Below are positions 30,031-40,576 of a DNA stretch of 64,000 bases, one piece after another. The number at the start of each line of letters is the position of its first letter. The stretch's first letter is position 1. The stretch lies in the NCBI GenBank assembly GCA_947178575.1, contig CAMWYX010000007.1:1-64000 (forward strand), read 5' to 3'. This DNA is from an uncultured Ruminococcus sp. (GTDB lineage: Bacteria; Bacillota; Clostridia; Oscillospirales; Ruminococcaceae). The notes below the pieces were generated by a model that saw only the letters and a list, made by a program, of their open reading frames with translations, did not search any database and was not told where the DNA came from. A program made the position numbers and the translations under genes.

Positions 30031-30644
30031 TGTATCTTACAAAAGAAGAACTCGTAAAAAATATCGCTGAACAGACTGAACGGGCTTCCGCAATAATAGA
30101 GCATACGGATTTCAATTCGGATAAGCTGAATCCCAATTCCGTGATTATTCCGTTTCTCGGAAATATAGCCGATTCTGCGATGATTGTGACTGCACTCGAC
30201 ATAAACGGAAACAATAAAACAGACTGTCACCGCAATGCATTAAGTATTGTTATGAGTTCCGATAAAATAAAAAATACAACAAAAAATTTTATCAGAAAGA
30301 TTCAGGATTTGAGGAAAAAATATACAATAGACAGCGGAAAATCTGTTTTTGATTCAGCGGAATGCCTTGACTTTCTCAATGCTTATGACTGTTTCATGTA
30401 CGATTTCATAAGTTGCAACAACACGGTCCGTGAAATGAATATTCTTAAATTTTCAAGTTTCCGCAACATCGTTGAAAAACTTCTTAAAAAGAATACGCCG
30501 GATTTAAAGCATAACAATCCCGAAAATGAAATCATCGAACAAATAAAAAGAAATAACGAACTGCTGGAAAAAATCCTTGAACAGAACAGCTTAATTATAC
30601 GGATTCTCGAAAAACTCATAGATAACCGACAAAAAGGAGATTAA
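30027..30644 (+). CDS. hypothetical protein with C-terminal coiled coil
   Basis: ATGA overlap with preceding gene; EIIEQIKRNNELLEKILEQNSLIIRILEKL. Confidence 0.6.
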   Translation: MMYLTKEELVKNIAEQTERASAIIEHTDFNSDKLNPNSVIIPFLGNIADSAMIVTALDINGNNKTDCHRNALSIVMSSDKIKNTTKNFIRKIQDLRKKYTIDSGKSVFDSAECLDFLNAYDCFMYDFISCNNTVREMNILKFSSFRNIVEKLLKKNTPDLKHNNPENEIIEQIKRNNELLEKILEQNSLIIRILEKLIDNRQKGD

Positions 30645-30646
30645 AT

Positions 30647-31804
30647 ATGCCTAAGAAAAAATCATCAAAAACAAAACCGCTTGAAACCTATACAGAAGAA
30701 CAGGAAAGAGAAATCCTTAAACATATCGAAAAAAATATCGGAGAAGTAAACGGCGTTTTCACACAGAAAGAATATGAAGATATAAAAGTGAATATACATA
30801 TTGTGTCCCCGACCCCTGAACGCCGTTTCTATACGCTTGTAACCGTCGGAATGGGTGCACATATCATGAACGTTCCCGAACATCTCAAAGAGGAAAAACT
30901 GGAACGTGCCGAACTCGTAATATGCCTGCCTCCTTCATGGAAAATCGACGGCGACGAACCCGAACATTTCTGGCCTCTCAATCTGCTGAACCATCTGGCA
31001 CATCTTCCGATAAGTGAAAATGCATGGCTCGGCTGGGGTCATACGATTGAGTATAATAATCCGTTTGCTGATAATACCGAACTTTCCGCCGCTATGATTG
31101 TAAATTGTGATTTCGGAGAAGAATCGCACATCTGCAAAATAAATGATGATGACGAAGTAAATTTCTATCAGATACTGCCAATTTACAACAGCGAACTTGA
31201 ATTTAAAAGTCTTCACGGAGCAAAAACTCTTCTTAATATGTGGGAAGATTTTTCGTCTGTGGTCGATATTGACCGCCGTCCGTTTATCAGAGAAGATTTC
31301 AGAAATATTATAGATTCTTTCGCCGACCATTCGTGGAAAATAGAAGCAAAAGAACTTGATATATCTGATATAAATGCCTCTAATCATATCTCGGCATATC
31401 TGCGCTGGAACATCGAACACAATTTTATTACAGATGATTTCGCTGAATTTTTTGACGATGATATAAAACAGATTCTTTCCGGCAAATACGATATACGTAA
31501 ATTTTTTATAAATCAGCTCGGCGGAGAACTCACCAAAGATATACTCACCGAAGAAGGACAGGCTTTTGCAGAATTTTATTACGATTTCTACTGTCCACCG
31601 CCAAGCTATCCCAGTGACGTTGACAAAATGGCTGAAGCATATTTCGGAACGGAAAAATATAACTGCGATGAATTTGCCGACGAGGCGTATCTGTTCGTCC
31701 CGTTCAATGATGACTATATTTCCGCTATGTATCGCTTTATAGACCACGCATATTCCGATTTCTGCTACTATCAGGAACACGGAAAACTCCCCGGCGAAGA
31801 GTAA
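30647..31804 (+). CDS. suppressor-of-fused (SUFU)-domain protein
   Basis: YTLVTVGMGAHIMNVPEHLKEEKLERAELVICLPPSWK..WPLNLLNHLAHLP. Confidence 0.75.
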   Translation: MPKKKSSKTKPLETYTEEQEREILKHIEKNIGEVNGVFTQKEYEDIKVNIHIVSPTPERRFYTLVTVGMGAHIMNVPEHLKEEKLERAELVICLPPSWKIDGDEPEHFWPLNLLNHLAHLPISENAWLGWGHTIEYNNPFADNTELSAAMIVNCDFGEESHICKINDDDEVNFYQILPIYNSELEFKSLHGAKTLLNMWEDFSSVVDIDRRPFIREDFRNIIDSFADHSWKIEAKELDISDINASNHISAYLRWNIEHNFITDDFAEFFDDDIKQILSGKYDIRKFFINQLGGELTKDILTEEGQAFAEFYYDFYCPPPSYPSDVDKMAEAYFGTEKYNCDEFADEAYLFVPFNDDYISAMYRFIDHAYSDFCYYQEHGKLPGEE

Positions 31805-31871
31805 ATTTAAAATCAAAAATCCTATATAAATTCCATATAATGACAAATTATAAATTTACATTTTTTCGTAC

Positions 31872-31900
31872 TTGACAAAATTCTGTTTTTGTAGTACAAT
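31872..31900 (+). promoter_or_regulatory. secA promoter
   Basis: TTGACA-17-TACAAT. Confidence 0.75.
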
Positions 31901-31944
31901 ATAAAATATGTATAACTATATTACGTAAAGGCGGTATCAGACAA

Positions 31945-34698
31945 ATGGGACTGTTTAAAAATATATTCGGTGCAAACGCTTATTCCAACAGAGAACTTAA
32001 ACGCATTGAACCTATAAAAAATAAAGTTCTGGCACTCGAAGAAGAATACGGAAATCTTTCAGATTCAGACCTTAAAGCAAAAACACAGGAATTTAAGGAC
32101 AGACTTGAAAGCGGTGAAACTCTTGACGATATTCTCCCGGAAGCCCTCGCAACTGTCCGTGAGGGTGCTTGGCGTGTTCTCGAAAAGAAACCCTATCCGG
32201 TTCAGATAATAGGCGCTATCGTTCTTCATCAGGGACGTATCGCCGAAATGAAAACCGGTGAAGGTAAAACTCTCGTTGCCTGTGTTGCGTCCTATCTTAA
32301 CGCACTTTCCGGAAAAGGCGTACACGTCGTTACCGTAAACGACTACCTCGCAAAGACTCAGGCGGAAGAAATGGGAAAAGTTCTCCGCTGGCTCGGTCTT
32401 ACTGTCGGCTGTATTCTCCACGGTCTCAACAATGACCAGAGACGTGCCGCATATAACTGCGATGTTACATACGCAACAAATAACGAACTCGGTTTCGACT
32501 ACCTGCGTGACAATATGGTAACTCACAAGGAACAGCGTGTTCAGCGTGAACCTAATTTCGCTATCGTCGATGAGGTCGATTCAATTCTTATTGATGAAGC
32601 CCGTACTCCTCTTATTATATCGGGAAAGGGCGATAAGTCAACAGACCTTTATTCTATTGCCGACAGATTCGCAAAAATGCTTACTCCTACAACCGTTGTG
32701 GAAATAGACGATAAGGCTGACCAGGATTCTATCAGTGAAACAGCCGACTATATCATCGATGAAAAAGCCAAAACCGCTACAATCACACAGCGAGGAGTAA
32801 AAAAAGCCGAAGAGGCTTTCCGTGTTGAAAATCTCATGGACCCCGAAAACATAACTCTTCTGCACCATATCAATCAGGCGATTAAAGCCAACGGCGTTAT
32901 GAAAAACGAAATAGACTACGTTGTTCAGGAGGGAGAAATCGTTATTGTTGACGAGTTCACAGGTCGTCTTATGCTCGGAAGACGTTTCAATGACGGTCTC
33001 CATCAGGCTATCGAGGCAAAAGAGGGCGTTAAGATAAAAAGCGAATCAAAAACCCTTGCCACAATTACATTCCAGAATTTCTTCCGCCTTTACAACAAAC
33101 TTTCCGGAATGACCGGTACTGCAATGACCGAGGAAGACGAATTCAAGGAAATATATAAACTCGATGTCATCGCTATTCCTACAAATAAGCCTGTTATACG
33201 TGTCGACCATAACGACCAGGTATACAGTTCCGAAAAAGGAAAATATTCGGCTATTATTAATAAAATCATCGAATGTCACGATAAAGGACAGCCTATCCTT
33301 GTCGGTACTGTTTCTATTGAAAAGTCAGAGCTTCTTTCCGCAATGCTCAAGCGAAAGGGCGTAAAGCATGAAGTCCTCAATGCGAAACATCACGCAAAAG
33401 AAGCCGAAATAGTTGCTCAGGCAGGAAAATTCGGTGCGGTTACTATCGCAACAAATATGGCAGGTCGTGGTACTGATATTATGCTCGGCGGAAACGCTGA
33501 ATTTCTTGCACGTGCCGAACTCAGAAAACGTGAAATCCCCGAAGATATAATCTCCGAAGCAATCGGATTTGCAGATACAGATAATCCGGAAGTTATCAAC
33601 GCACGTAAACTTTATCAGGAACTTTATAACAAATATAATGCCGAAGTAAAGGAAAAAGCCGCACAGGTTCGTGAGGTCGGAGGTCTTTATATTCTCGGTA
33701 CAGAACGCCATGAGTCACGCCGTATTGATAATCAGCTCCGTGGACGTTCCGGCCGTCAGGGCGACGAGGGTGAAAGCTGTTTCTTCCTCTCCGTTGAAGA
33801 TGACCTTATGCGTATATTTGCAGGCGACCGCCTTGAAAACGTCATGAGAATGCTCAACGTCGAAGAAACTATGCCTATTGAATCACGTGCACTTTCACGT
33901 ATTATCGAATCATCACAGAAAAAAGTCGAGGGACGTAATTTCAGTATAAGAAAGAACGTTCTCAACTATGACGATGTTATGAATACTCAGCGTGAAATTA
34001 TCTACAATCAGCGTTCACAGGTTCTTGACGGCGAAGACCTCCACAAAGATATTCTCAAGATGATGGAGGAACTTATCACCGCTACCGTAAACACTTATCT
34101 CGCCGATGAGGACGAACGTGAAAACTGGAATATCATCGGTCTTAAAGAATATTTCCTCGGCTGGCTTACAGATGAGGGCGACCTCGAATTTACAGAGGAC
34201 GAACTCAAATCAGTTTCCCGTGAAGAAATAATTTCCGCACTCAACGAAAAATGCGGTGAAATATATCAGGCTAAAGAAGATATGTACGGAAGCGAAATTA
34301 TCCGTGAAGTTGAACGTGTTATTCTCCTCAAAGTCGTTGATACAAAATGGATGTCGCATATTGACGATATGGAAGAACTCAAAAAAGGTATCGGTCTGCG
34401 GTCATACGGTCAGAAAAATCCCGTTATCGAATACAGATACGAGGGATTTGAAATGTTCGATGCTATGGTTGAATCCATACGTGAAGAGACTGTACGGGCT
34501 CTCCTTACTGTCAGACTGCGACAGAATGAAGCTCCGGAAAGAGAACAGGTAGCAAAACCCGATGCTCCTAATGCCGGTGCAGGTGACGGAAGTTTCTCCG
34601 AACAGGCTGTATCACAGAAAATCGGCGACAATGACCCCTGCCCGTGCGGAAGCGGAAAAAAATATAAAAAATGCTGTAAGCTCAAAGAAAATAATTAA
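31945..34698 (+). CDS. secA: preprotein translocase ATPase SecA
   Basis: [38 protein letters not shown]-terminal zinc motif [15 protein letters not shown]. Confidence 0.99.
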   Translation: MGLFKNIFGANAYSNRELKRIEPIKNKVLALEEEYGNLSDSDLKAKTQEFKDRLESGETLDDILPEALATVREGAWRVLEKKPYPVQIIGAIVLHQGRIAEMKTGEGKTLVACVASYLNALSGKGVHVVTVNDYLAKTQAEEMGKVLRWLGLTVGCILHGLNNDQRRAAYNCDVTYATNNELGFDYLRDNMVTHKEQRVQREPNFAIVDEVDSILIDEARTPLIISGKGDKSTDLYSIADRFAKMLTPTTVVEIDDKADQDSISETADYIIDEKAKTATITQRGVKKAEEAFRVENLMDPENITLLHHINQAIKANGVMKNEIDYVVQEGEIVIVDEFTGRLMLGRRFNDGLHQAIEAKEGVKIKSESKTLATITFQNFFRLYNKLSGMTGTAMTEEDEFKEIYKLDVIAIPTNKPVIRVDHNDQVYSSEKGKYSAIINKIIECHDKGQPILVGTVSIEKSELLSAMLKRKGVKHEVLNAKHHAKEAEIVAQAGKFGAVTIATNMAGRGTDIMLGGNAEFLARAELRKREIPEDIISEAIGFADTDNPEVINARKLYQELYNKYNAEVKEKAAQVREVGGLYILGTERHESRRIDNQLRGRSGRQGDEGESCFFLSVEDDLMRIFAGDRLENVMRMLNVEETMPIESRALSRIIESSQKKVEGRNFSIRKNVLNYDDVMNTQREIIYNQRSQVLDGEDLHKDILKMMEELITATVNTYLADEDERENWNIIGLKEYFLGWLTDEGDLEFTEDELKSVSREEIISALNEKCGEIYQAKEDMYGSEIIREVERVILLKVVDTKWMSHIDDMEELKKGIGLRSYGQKNPVIEYRYEGFEMFDAMVESIREETVRALLTVRLRQNEAPEREQVAKPDAPNAGAGDGSFSEQAVSQKIGDNDPCPCGSGKKYKKCCKLKENN

Positions 34699-34720
34699 GG
34701 TATGATAATATTACCTATCA

Positions 34721-34753
34721 CAGCAACAGGCGGCTGAGGTCGCCTGTTTTGCT
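34721..34753 (+). terminator. hairpin after secA
   Basis: AACAGGCG/CGCCTGTT with outer CAGCA/TGCTG. Confidence 0.55.
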
Positions 34754-34801
34754 GAAAACAGATTCTCATTGACCGTGACAAAATCATGAGGTGTATAATT
34801 T

Positions 34802-35887
34802 ATGAAAAAAACTGCTATTATCCTTGCTCTTTGCCTTGCTGTTCTGAGCGGCTGCGGACATATTGATTCCGTTGAAGTGAGCGGAGGCATGAAACCGGTT
34901 GAAGTCGATGCACGTAATGATGTTATAATTGAAAATCCCAGTTATATTCATCATAACACTACAGATATATCCGCCGGAACTAAATCCGCTTCTGTTCACG
35001 CTGTGACAACTGCAAGAAGAACTGGTTCCGGAAGTCTCGTAACGAGGACGGGAATTTATTCAACCATGGCAGTACGTACCGCCGTTCCTGACAAAAATGT
35101 TGTACCTGCACCAAATCAGAACGTTGTGACGAATGTTCCGGCAGTACAAGTCCCGCAGACAACCACATCTGCACGAACATCATCAACAACAAACTCTACC
35201 ACTACAAAAACCACGGAATCAACATACACCACTACTACAGCAAACATTACAACAACTACAGCTCCGGTAACAACGGAACAGGGGGACAATCCGGCGATAG
35301 TTTCAAACGATGACTTCACGTGCTGTGTCGTTGAAAACGGAGTAGAAATAATACGTGAAAATATCGTGATACAGACCATTGAAATAGATACGTCCGCTAT
35401 GCTGAACGCTTACGCAGAGGGAAAAACCGAACCGCAGACACGTATAATAATAAACGACTTTGATTTTGACGGAAATCCAGATATCTTTATACCGCAGGAA
35501 ATAACCGAAATCAATACCTCCGGAGTTTTCAGACGCTATAAACCGGAAACAGGTACATTTGAAGAATGGGAGGAAATATCGGATATAACAGGATACGCCG
35601 AAACCGATGAGGAAAATCATACTCTTATATTCACCGTAACAAAAAATGATTATGAATACGATACAAAAATATACGGCTGGAATGAAGACGGAAAACTTGT
35701 TCCGATAAGCCGTAAAAAACAGTTCCGCATAAATGATTCGGAAAGCGAACTGTGGAATGTATATGTCGATTACTACGAATATCCCGACGGTGAGGAAACT
35801 ATTATCAGACGGGAAATACTTATATTCAACGACGTTTATGAAGTAGTCGGCTCACAGGAAATAGGAATAGAATGGATACTGAGGTGA
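34802..35887 (+). CDS. Thr-rich-linker lipoprotein
   Basis: Lipobox VLSGC, TTTTANITTTTAPVTT linker, DFDFDGNPDIFIP C-terminal domain. Confidence 0.7.
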   Translation: MKKTAIILALCLAVLSGCGHIDSVEVSGGMKPVEVDARNDVIIENPSYIHHNTTDISAGTKSASVHAVTTARRTGSGSLVTRTGIYSTMAVRTAVPDKNVVPAPNQNVVTNVPAVQVPQTTTSARTSSTTNSTTTKTTESTYTTTTANITTTTAPVTTEQGDNPAIVSNDDFTCCVVENGVEIIRENIVIQTIEIDTSAMLNAYAEGKTEPQTRIIINDFDFDGNPDIFIPQEITEINTSGVFRRYKPETGTFEEWEEISDITGYAETDEENHTLIFTVTKNDYEYDTKIYGWNEDGKLVPISRKKQFRINDSESELWNVYVDYYEYPDGEETIIRREILIFNDVYEVVGSQEIGIEWILR

Positions 35888-35890
35888 AAT

Positions 35891-36664
35891 ATGTCAGGTT
35901 ACAGCGTTTTTGCAAGATATTATGATGAGCTTACTTCCAATATCGACTATAACCGGCGTGGGGAATATTTCAGCAGTATCATAGCAAAATTCAGAAAAAC
36001 AAGCGGAAATATTCTGCTTGACCTCGCCTGCGGTACGGGAAGTATATCAGAAATTTTCGCCGGAAAAGGTTATGATGTAATCGGCGTTGACAATTCGGAG
36101 GAAATGCTCGGAATCGCACTGGATAAAAAATTCGACAGCGGTCTTGATATTCAGTATCTTTGTCAGGATATGCGGAAACTTGATATGTTCGGTTCTGTCG
36201 ATGTTACCGTGTGCGCCCTTGACAGTATAAATCATCTCGGCAGTCTTGGCGATGTGGAAAAGGTGTTCCGCAATGTTGCACTTTTTTCCGAACCGGACGC
36301 ACTGTTTATATTCGACGTGAACACTCTTTATAAACACAGATACATACTTGCGAACAACACATTCACCTATGAAACGGATAATCTGTACTGTATATGGGAA
36401 AATACCCTCGTTCCCGAAACAGACGAAGTAAAAATGAATCTCGAATTTTTTGAGCGTGAAGAAAACGGATTGTATTCACGGACATCGGACAGATTTTCCG
36501 AAAAGGCATACAGTGAGAAAGATATTGAGAATATTCTGACACGTTCGGGATTTGAGATTCTCGGGAAATACGGCGATGATACTTTTCTTCCGCCTGCTCC
36601 GGATTCACAGCGGATAGTATATGCCGTGAGGTGCATAAACAGCGGTCAGATTATGAAAGGATAA
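35891..36664 (+). CDS. class I SAM-dependent methyltransferase
   Basis: LLDLACGTGSISEIFAGKGYDVIGVDNSEEML. Confidence 0.9.
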   Translation: MSGYSVFARYYDELTSNIDYNRRGEYFSSIIAKFRKTSGNILLDLACGTGSISEIFAGKGYDVIGVDNSEEMLGIALDKKFDSGLDIQYLCQDMRKLDMFGSVDVTVCALDSINHLGSLGDVEKVFRNVALFSEPDALFIFDVNTLYKHRYILANNTFTYETDNLYCIWENTLVPETDEVKMNLEFFEREENGLYSRTSDRFSEKAYSEKDIENILTRSGFEILGKYGDDTFLPPAPDSQRIVYAVRCINSGQIMKG

Positions 36665-36668
36665 TTTT

Positions 36669-37553
36669 ATGGGTAATTTATACAGGGCGATTTCTGCGGA
36701 CGGTTCAGCTTTTGCGGCTGTCATAGATGCCGGCGATATTGTTTCGGAAATCGAAAAAATTCACAGAACTTCAGCTGTAGTTACCGCCGGACTCGGCAGA
36801 CTTACTATAGCGGCATCGCTTATGGGCTACTTACTCAAAGGCGATGAAAGCAGTATTACACTTCGGATAGATGCGGACGGCTTGACAGGTCAGCTTGTTG
36901 CCGTGGCAGATTCTATGGGAAATGTAAAGAGTTGTGTTTCAAATCCGGTGGTTGAAATTCCGCTCAACAGTTCGGGAAAGCTTGATGTTTCCGGAGCTGT
37001 AGGAAAAAACGGAACTCTTTCCGTTATCAAGGATTTGGGTATGCGTGAGCCTTATGTCGGTGTTATTCCGCTTGTTTCGGGAGAAATTGCCGAAGATGTC
37101 GCAAGCTACTACGCTACAAGCGAACAGATACCGACTGTATGTGCGCTGGGAGTTCTTGTCGATACAGACCTTTCCGTGAAATCGGCAGGCGGATTCCTTG
37201 TACAGCTTCTCCCGTTTGCAGATGAAAAATGTATTGACCGGATTGAAAAAAATATCGCAGAAATGCGACCGGTCTCTGCACTTCTTGCAGACGGAGTGAC
37301 TACGGAAGAAATAGCAAATATGCTTCTTGACGGTCTTGAACCGAATGAGCTTGATAAATCTTCCCCGAAATACAAATGCGATTGCAGTCGTCAGCGGACA
37401 GAAAAAGTCCTGATAAGCATCGGCAGACAGGAACTCGATTCTATTGTCGCAGAGGGAAAGAACACTGAAGTTTCATGCCATTTCTGCGGAAAAAAATATG
37501 TTTTCACTCCCGCCGAAATAAAAAGGCTTGCCGAAAGTGCCGGCGAAAAATAA
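36669..37553 (+). CDS. hslO: Hsp33 redox chaperone
   Basis: CDCS..CHFCGKKY zinc motif and HslO fold sequence. Confidence 0.95.
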   Translation: MGNLYRAISADGSAFAAVIDAGDIVSEIEKIHRTSAVVTAGLGRLTIAASLMGYLLKGDESSITLRIDADGLTGQLVAVADSMGNVKSCVSNPVVEIPLNSSGKLDVSGAVGKNGTLSVIKDLGMREPYVGVIPLVSGEIAEDVASYYATSEQIPTVCALGVLVDTDLSVKSAGGFLVQLLPFADEKCIDRIEKNIAEMRPVSALLADGVTTEEIANMLLDGLEPNELDKSSPKYKCDCSRQRTEKVLISIGRQELDSIVAEGKNTEVSCHFCGKKYVFTPAEIKRLAESAGEK

Positions 37554-38195
37554 ATGAAGAAAATTTTTTTGATTATTAGTCTTGTATGTACCGCCCTTGC
37601 AGTTACAGGGTGCGGACAGGAAAGAAATCCGTCCGAATACATAAAAACCGAAAACTTCACAATTTTTTCATCGGTAGCGTATCCGGAAGTTGAAATGGTA
37701 AATGCGGATTCCGGAGCGGTCTCAGCTGAATCGACAGCGTTCAGCTACTCACTCAACGGCACATCTGTGGAACTTTATATCAATAATCAGTTTGTCACAA
37801 CTGTTGAATGTCATTACAATCCGAAGGCGGATTATATAATCATTGATGATTTCAACTGCGACGGATTCAAGGATATTTTTATTCCTTTTGAAAACGAAAG
37901 GAATTACGGTGAATATTACTGTTATCTTCCTGAAAGCAATGAATTTCAGAAAAACAGATATCTTTCCGCTATCGGGCAGATAATGACAATTTCTGATGAT
38001 AAGATTCTCACTCAGGATATGAGCGATACGATGATAGAGCGGTATATATATTATCAGTGGGACGGCGATGTGCTTCATACAATACGAAAGACCGAAACAT
38101 ATGTCATATCGGTTGACGGTGAAAAACATACCGATATATACGAATACGACGAAAACGGAACGCCCCACCTGAAATTAGACAGCGGAAACGAGTGA
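37554..38195 (+). CDS. hypothetical lipoprotein
   Basis: Lipobox AVTGC; DDFNCDGFKDIFIP; starts directly after hslO stop. Confidence 0.7.
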   Translation: MKKIFLIISLVCTALAVTGCGQERNPSEYIKTENFTIFSSVAYPEVEMVNADSGAVSAESTAFSYSLNGTSVELYINNQFVTTVECHYNPKADYIIIDDFNCDGFKDIFIPFENERNYGEYYCYLPESNEFQKNRYLSAIGQIMTISDDKILTQDMSDTMIERYIYYQWDGDVLHTIRKTETYVISVDGEKHTDIYEYDENGTPHLKLDSGNE

Positions 38196-38199
38196 TATT

Positions 38200-39447
38200 A
38201 TGTACGAAATACAAACATCAGAACAGCCGGTTAAAGCTGTTCTCGCCTGTGTTGATACAGGAGAATTTGATTCTGAAGTATCTATTGCAGAACTTGCGGA
38301 ACTCGCCGAATCCGCCGGTGCGGAAATCGTCGGAGAAGTAATCCAGCACAAAAATTCGTATGATTCAGCAACCTGCATGGGAACAGGCAGACTTGAAGAA
38401 ATCAAGGAACAGCTTGATGTTCTCGGTGCGGAAATAGTGATATTCGACCACGAACTCACAGGAGTTCAGGTACGCAATATCGAGGATATTCTCGAAGTGC
38501 GTGTTATTGACCGAACTACGCTGATACTCGATATTTTCGCTCAGAGAGCAAGAACCAGAGAGGGAAAACTTCAGGTAGAACTCGCACAGCAGAAATACAG
38601 ACTTCCACGGCTCACTGGTATGGGAACATCGTTGTCCCGTCTCGGTGGCGGAATCGGCACAAGAGGTCCGGGCGAAACTAAACTCGAAACAGATAAACGC
38701 CATATACGCAAAAGAATTTCATATCTCGAAAACGAACTCGCAGAACTCAAGAAACACCGTGACTTTTCACGTTCACGCCGGAAAAAGGACGGCATATTGT
38801 GTGCCGCTATCGTAGGATATACAAACGTCGGAAAATCCACGCTTATGAATGCCCTTACAGATGCCGGAGTTCTTGCGGAAAACAAGCTTTTTGCAACTCT
38901 TGATATAACTTCACGTTCAATCGAACTTCCCGACGGCAGAAGTGTAATGCTTATCGATACGGTAGGATTAATACGCCGTCTTCCGCATAATCTTGTTGAG
39001 GCTTTCAAATCCACTCTTGAAGAAGCGTCATCGGCTGATATTATCCTGAATGTTCAGGATATTTCGTCTCCGGAACGTGAACAGCAGGCGGAAGTGACTG
39101 TAAAGCTTCTCTCTGAACTCGGCTGTGACGGCATTCCGGTTATAAATGTCATGAATAAAGCCGACGCTGTGGAAAATATTGACTCTGTGTTTGAGGACGA
39201 TAACAATGTTATCATATCCGCACTTAACGGAAACGGATTCAGCAGACTTCTTGAATGTGTCATGAAAAATCTTCCGGAAACTGCAAAGAGAATGAAACTT
39301 ATAGTTCCATACGAAAATACGGCGTTCATAAGCCGTATACGCAATGAAGGGAAAATTTTTTCCGAAGAATACATCGAAACCGGAACTCTTATCGATGCAC
39401 TTGTCGATATAAAACTTATAAAAGAAGCCGGAAAATATCTGGTTTAA
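38200..39447 (+). CDS. hflX: GTPase HflX
   Basis: LSRLGGGIGTRGPGETKLE, GYTNVGKSTLMNALT. Confidence 0.96.
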   Translation: MYEIQTSEQPVKAVLACVDTGEFDSEVSIAELAELAESAGAEIVGEVIQHKNSYDSATCMGTGRLEEIKEQLDVLGAEIVIFDHELTGVQVRNIEDILEVRVIDRTTLILDIFAQRARTREGKLQVELAQQKYRLPRLTGMGTSLSRLGGGIGTRGPGETKLETDKRHIRKRISYLENELAELKKHRDFSRSRRKKDGILCAAIVGYTNVGKSTLMNALTDAGVLAENKLFATLDITSRSIELPDGRSVMLIDTVGLIRRLPHNLVEAFKSTLEEASSADIILNVQDISSPEREQQAEVTVKLLSELGCDGIPVINVMNKADAVENIDSVFEDDNNVIISALNGNGFSRLLECVMKNLPETAKRMKLIVPYENTAFISRIRNEGKIFSEEYIETGTLIDALVDIKLIKEAGKYLV

Positions 39448-39454
39448 AATAATT

Positions 39455-39490
39455 ATCCCTCGCCTGTGGATTTACAGACGAGGGATTTTT
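39455..39490. terminator. Rho-independent terminator (hflX)
   Basis: ATCCCTCG..CTGT..ACAG..CGAGGGAT + T tract. Confidence 0.85.
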
Positions 39491-39506
39491 TAATAAATCA
39501 GACAAA

Positions 39507-40526
39507 TCAAAGAAGTGTGATTCCGTGTTCACTGCACTGACGTATCATGTCATCACTCCAGATAGACGACTGCACTTCGCCGATATGTGCTTTATTCAGA
39601 AGAAGCATACAAAGTCTTGACTGACCGATACCGCCTCCGATAGTAAGCGGAAGTGTGCCGTTTGCTATCATCTTGTGATAATCGTACTGCATTCTGTCTT
39701 CGGCGTTGCATTCGGCGAGCTGTTTTTTAAGCGAATCCGAATCAACACGGATTCCCATTGATGAAACTTCCAGCGAATCATCAAGAACATTGTCCCATAT
39801 CAGAATATCGCCGTTCAGTGCCCAGTCATCGTAATCCGGAGCTCTGCCGTCATGTTTTTCACCGCTTGCGAGCTTTCCGCCGATACCCATGAGGAACACT
39901 GTTTTATGTTCCATAGTGATAAGGCGTTCACGCTCATGATTTGTCTTGTCGGGGTATCTGTCTTCAAGTTCCTGAGTTGTGATGAAATATGGTTCTTCGC
40001 ATATTGTTCCGGAAATATCGGGATAGCGGAGACCTACTTTTCTTTTTGTATAGGCGATTGCCTTGACTACAGAACGCACGGTATCCTTGAGAAAATCGAT
40101 ATTTCTCTGTTCACGTGTTATAACTTTTTCCCAGTCCCACTGGTCGACGAAAATCGAATGAGTGTTATCGGTATCATCATCACGGCGTATAGCGTTCATA
40201 TCGGTATATATGCCCTCTCCTGCTTTATAGCCGTAGCGATAAAGTGCCATACGTTTCCATTTTGCAAGTGACTGAACGACTTCTCCCTCGCCGTCGATTT
40301 CCTTTATGGTGAAATCGACTTTACGCTCAACGCCGTTGAGGTCGTCATTGATTCCGCTTCCTTTTTTTACGATAAGAGGAGCGGAAACACGGTCAAGAGT
40401 AAGTGCAAACGACAAAGCCTGCTGAAAAATATCCTTGATATATTTGATAGCGTGCTGTGTTTCTCTGAGAGTAAGAGCCGATTTATAGCCCTCCGGAATA
40501 TAAAGTCCTTTTGACATAACTATCAC
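39507..40526 (-). CDS. asnA: aspartate-ammonia ligase
   Basis: AsnA sequence incl. ALTLDRVSAPLIVKKGSGINDDLNGVERKV, GGGIGQSRLCMLLL. Confidence 0.97.
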   Translation of the reverse strand: MIVMSKGLYIPEGYKSALTLRETQHAIKYIKDIFQQALSFALTLDRVSAPLIVKKGSGINDDLNGVERKVDFTIKEIDGEGEVVQSLAKWKRMALYRYGYKAGEGIYTDMNAIRRDDDTDNTHSIFVDQWDWEKVITREQRNIDFLKDTVRSVVKAIAYTKRKVGLRYPDISGTICEEPYFITTQELEDRYPDKTNHERERLITMEHKTVFLMGIGGKLASGEKHDGRAPDYDDWALNGDILIWDNVLDDSLEVSSMGIRVDSDSLKKQLAECNAEDRMQYDYHKMIANGTLPLTIGGGIGQSRLCMLLLNKAHIGEVQSSIWSDDMIRQCSEHGITLL

Positions 40527-40576
40527 TTTCCTTTCAAAAAATATATAATCGGAATCACAAAAAATCCGGATATTAT

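Noticed and set aside
30935-31846. 303-aa minus-strand ORF
   Set aside because: Antisense to the SUFU-domain gene, no RBS or motif.
35160-35280. Thr-codon (ACA/ACT) rich stretch as a DNA repeat
   Set aside because: Explained by the Thr-rich linker of the lipoprotein; not a regular tandem repeat.
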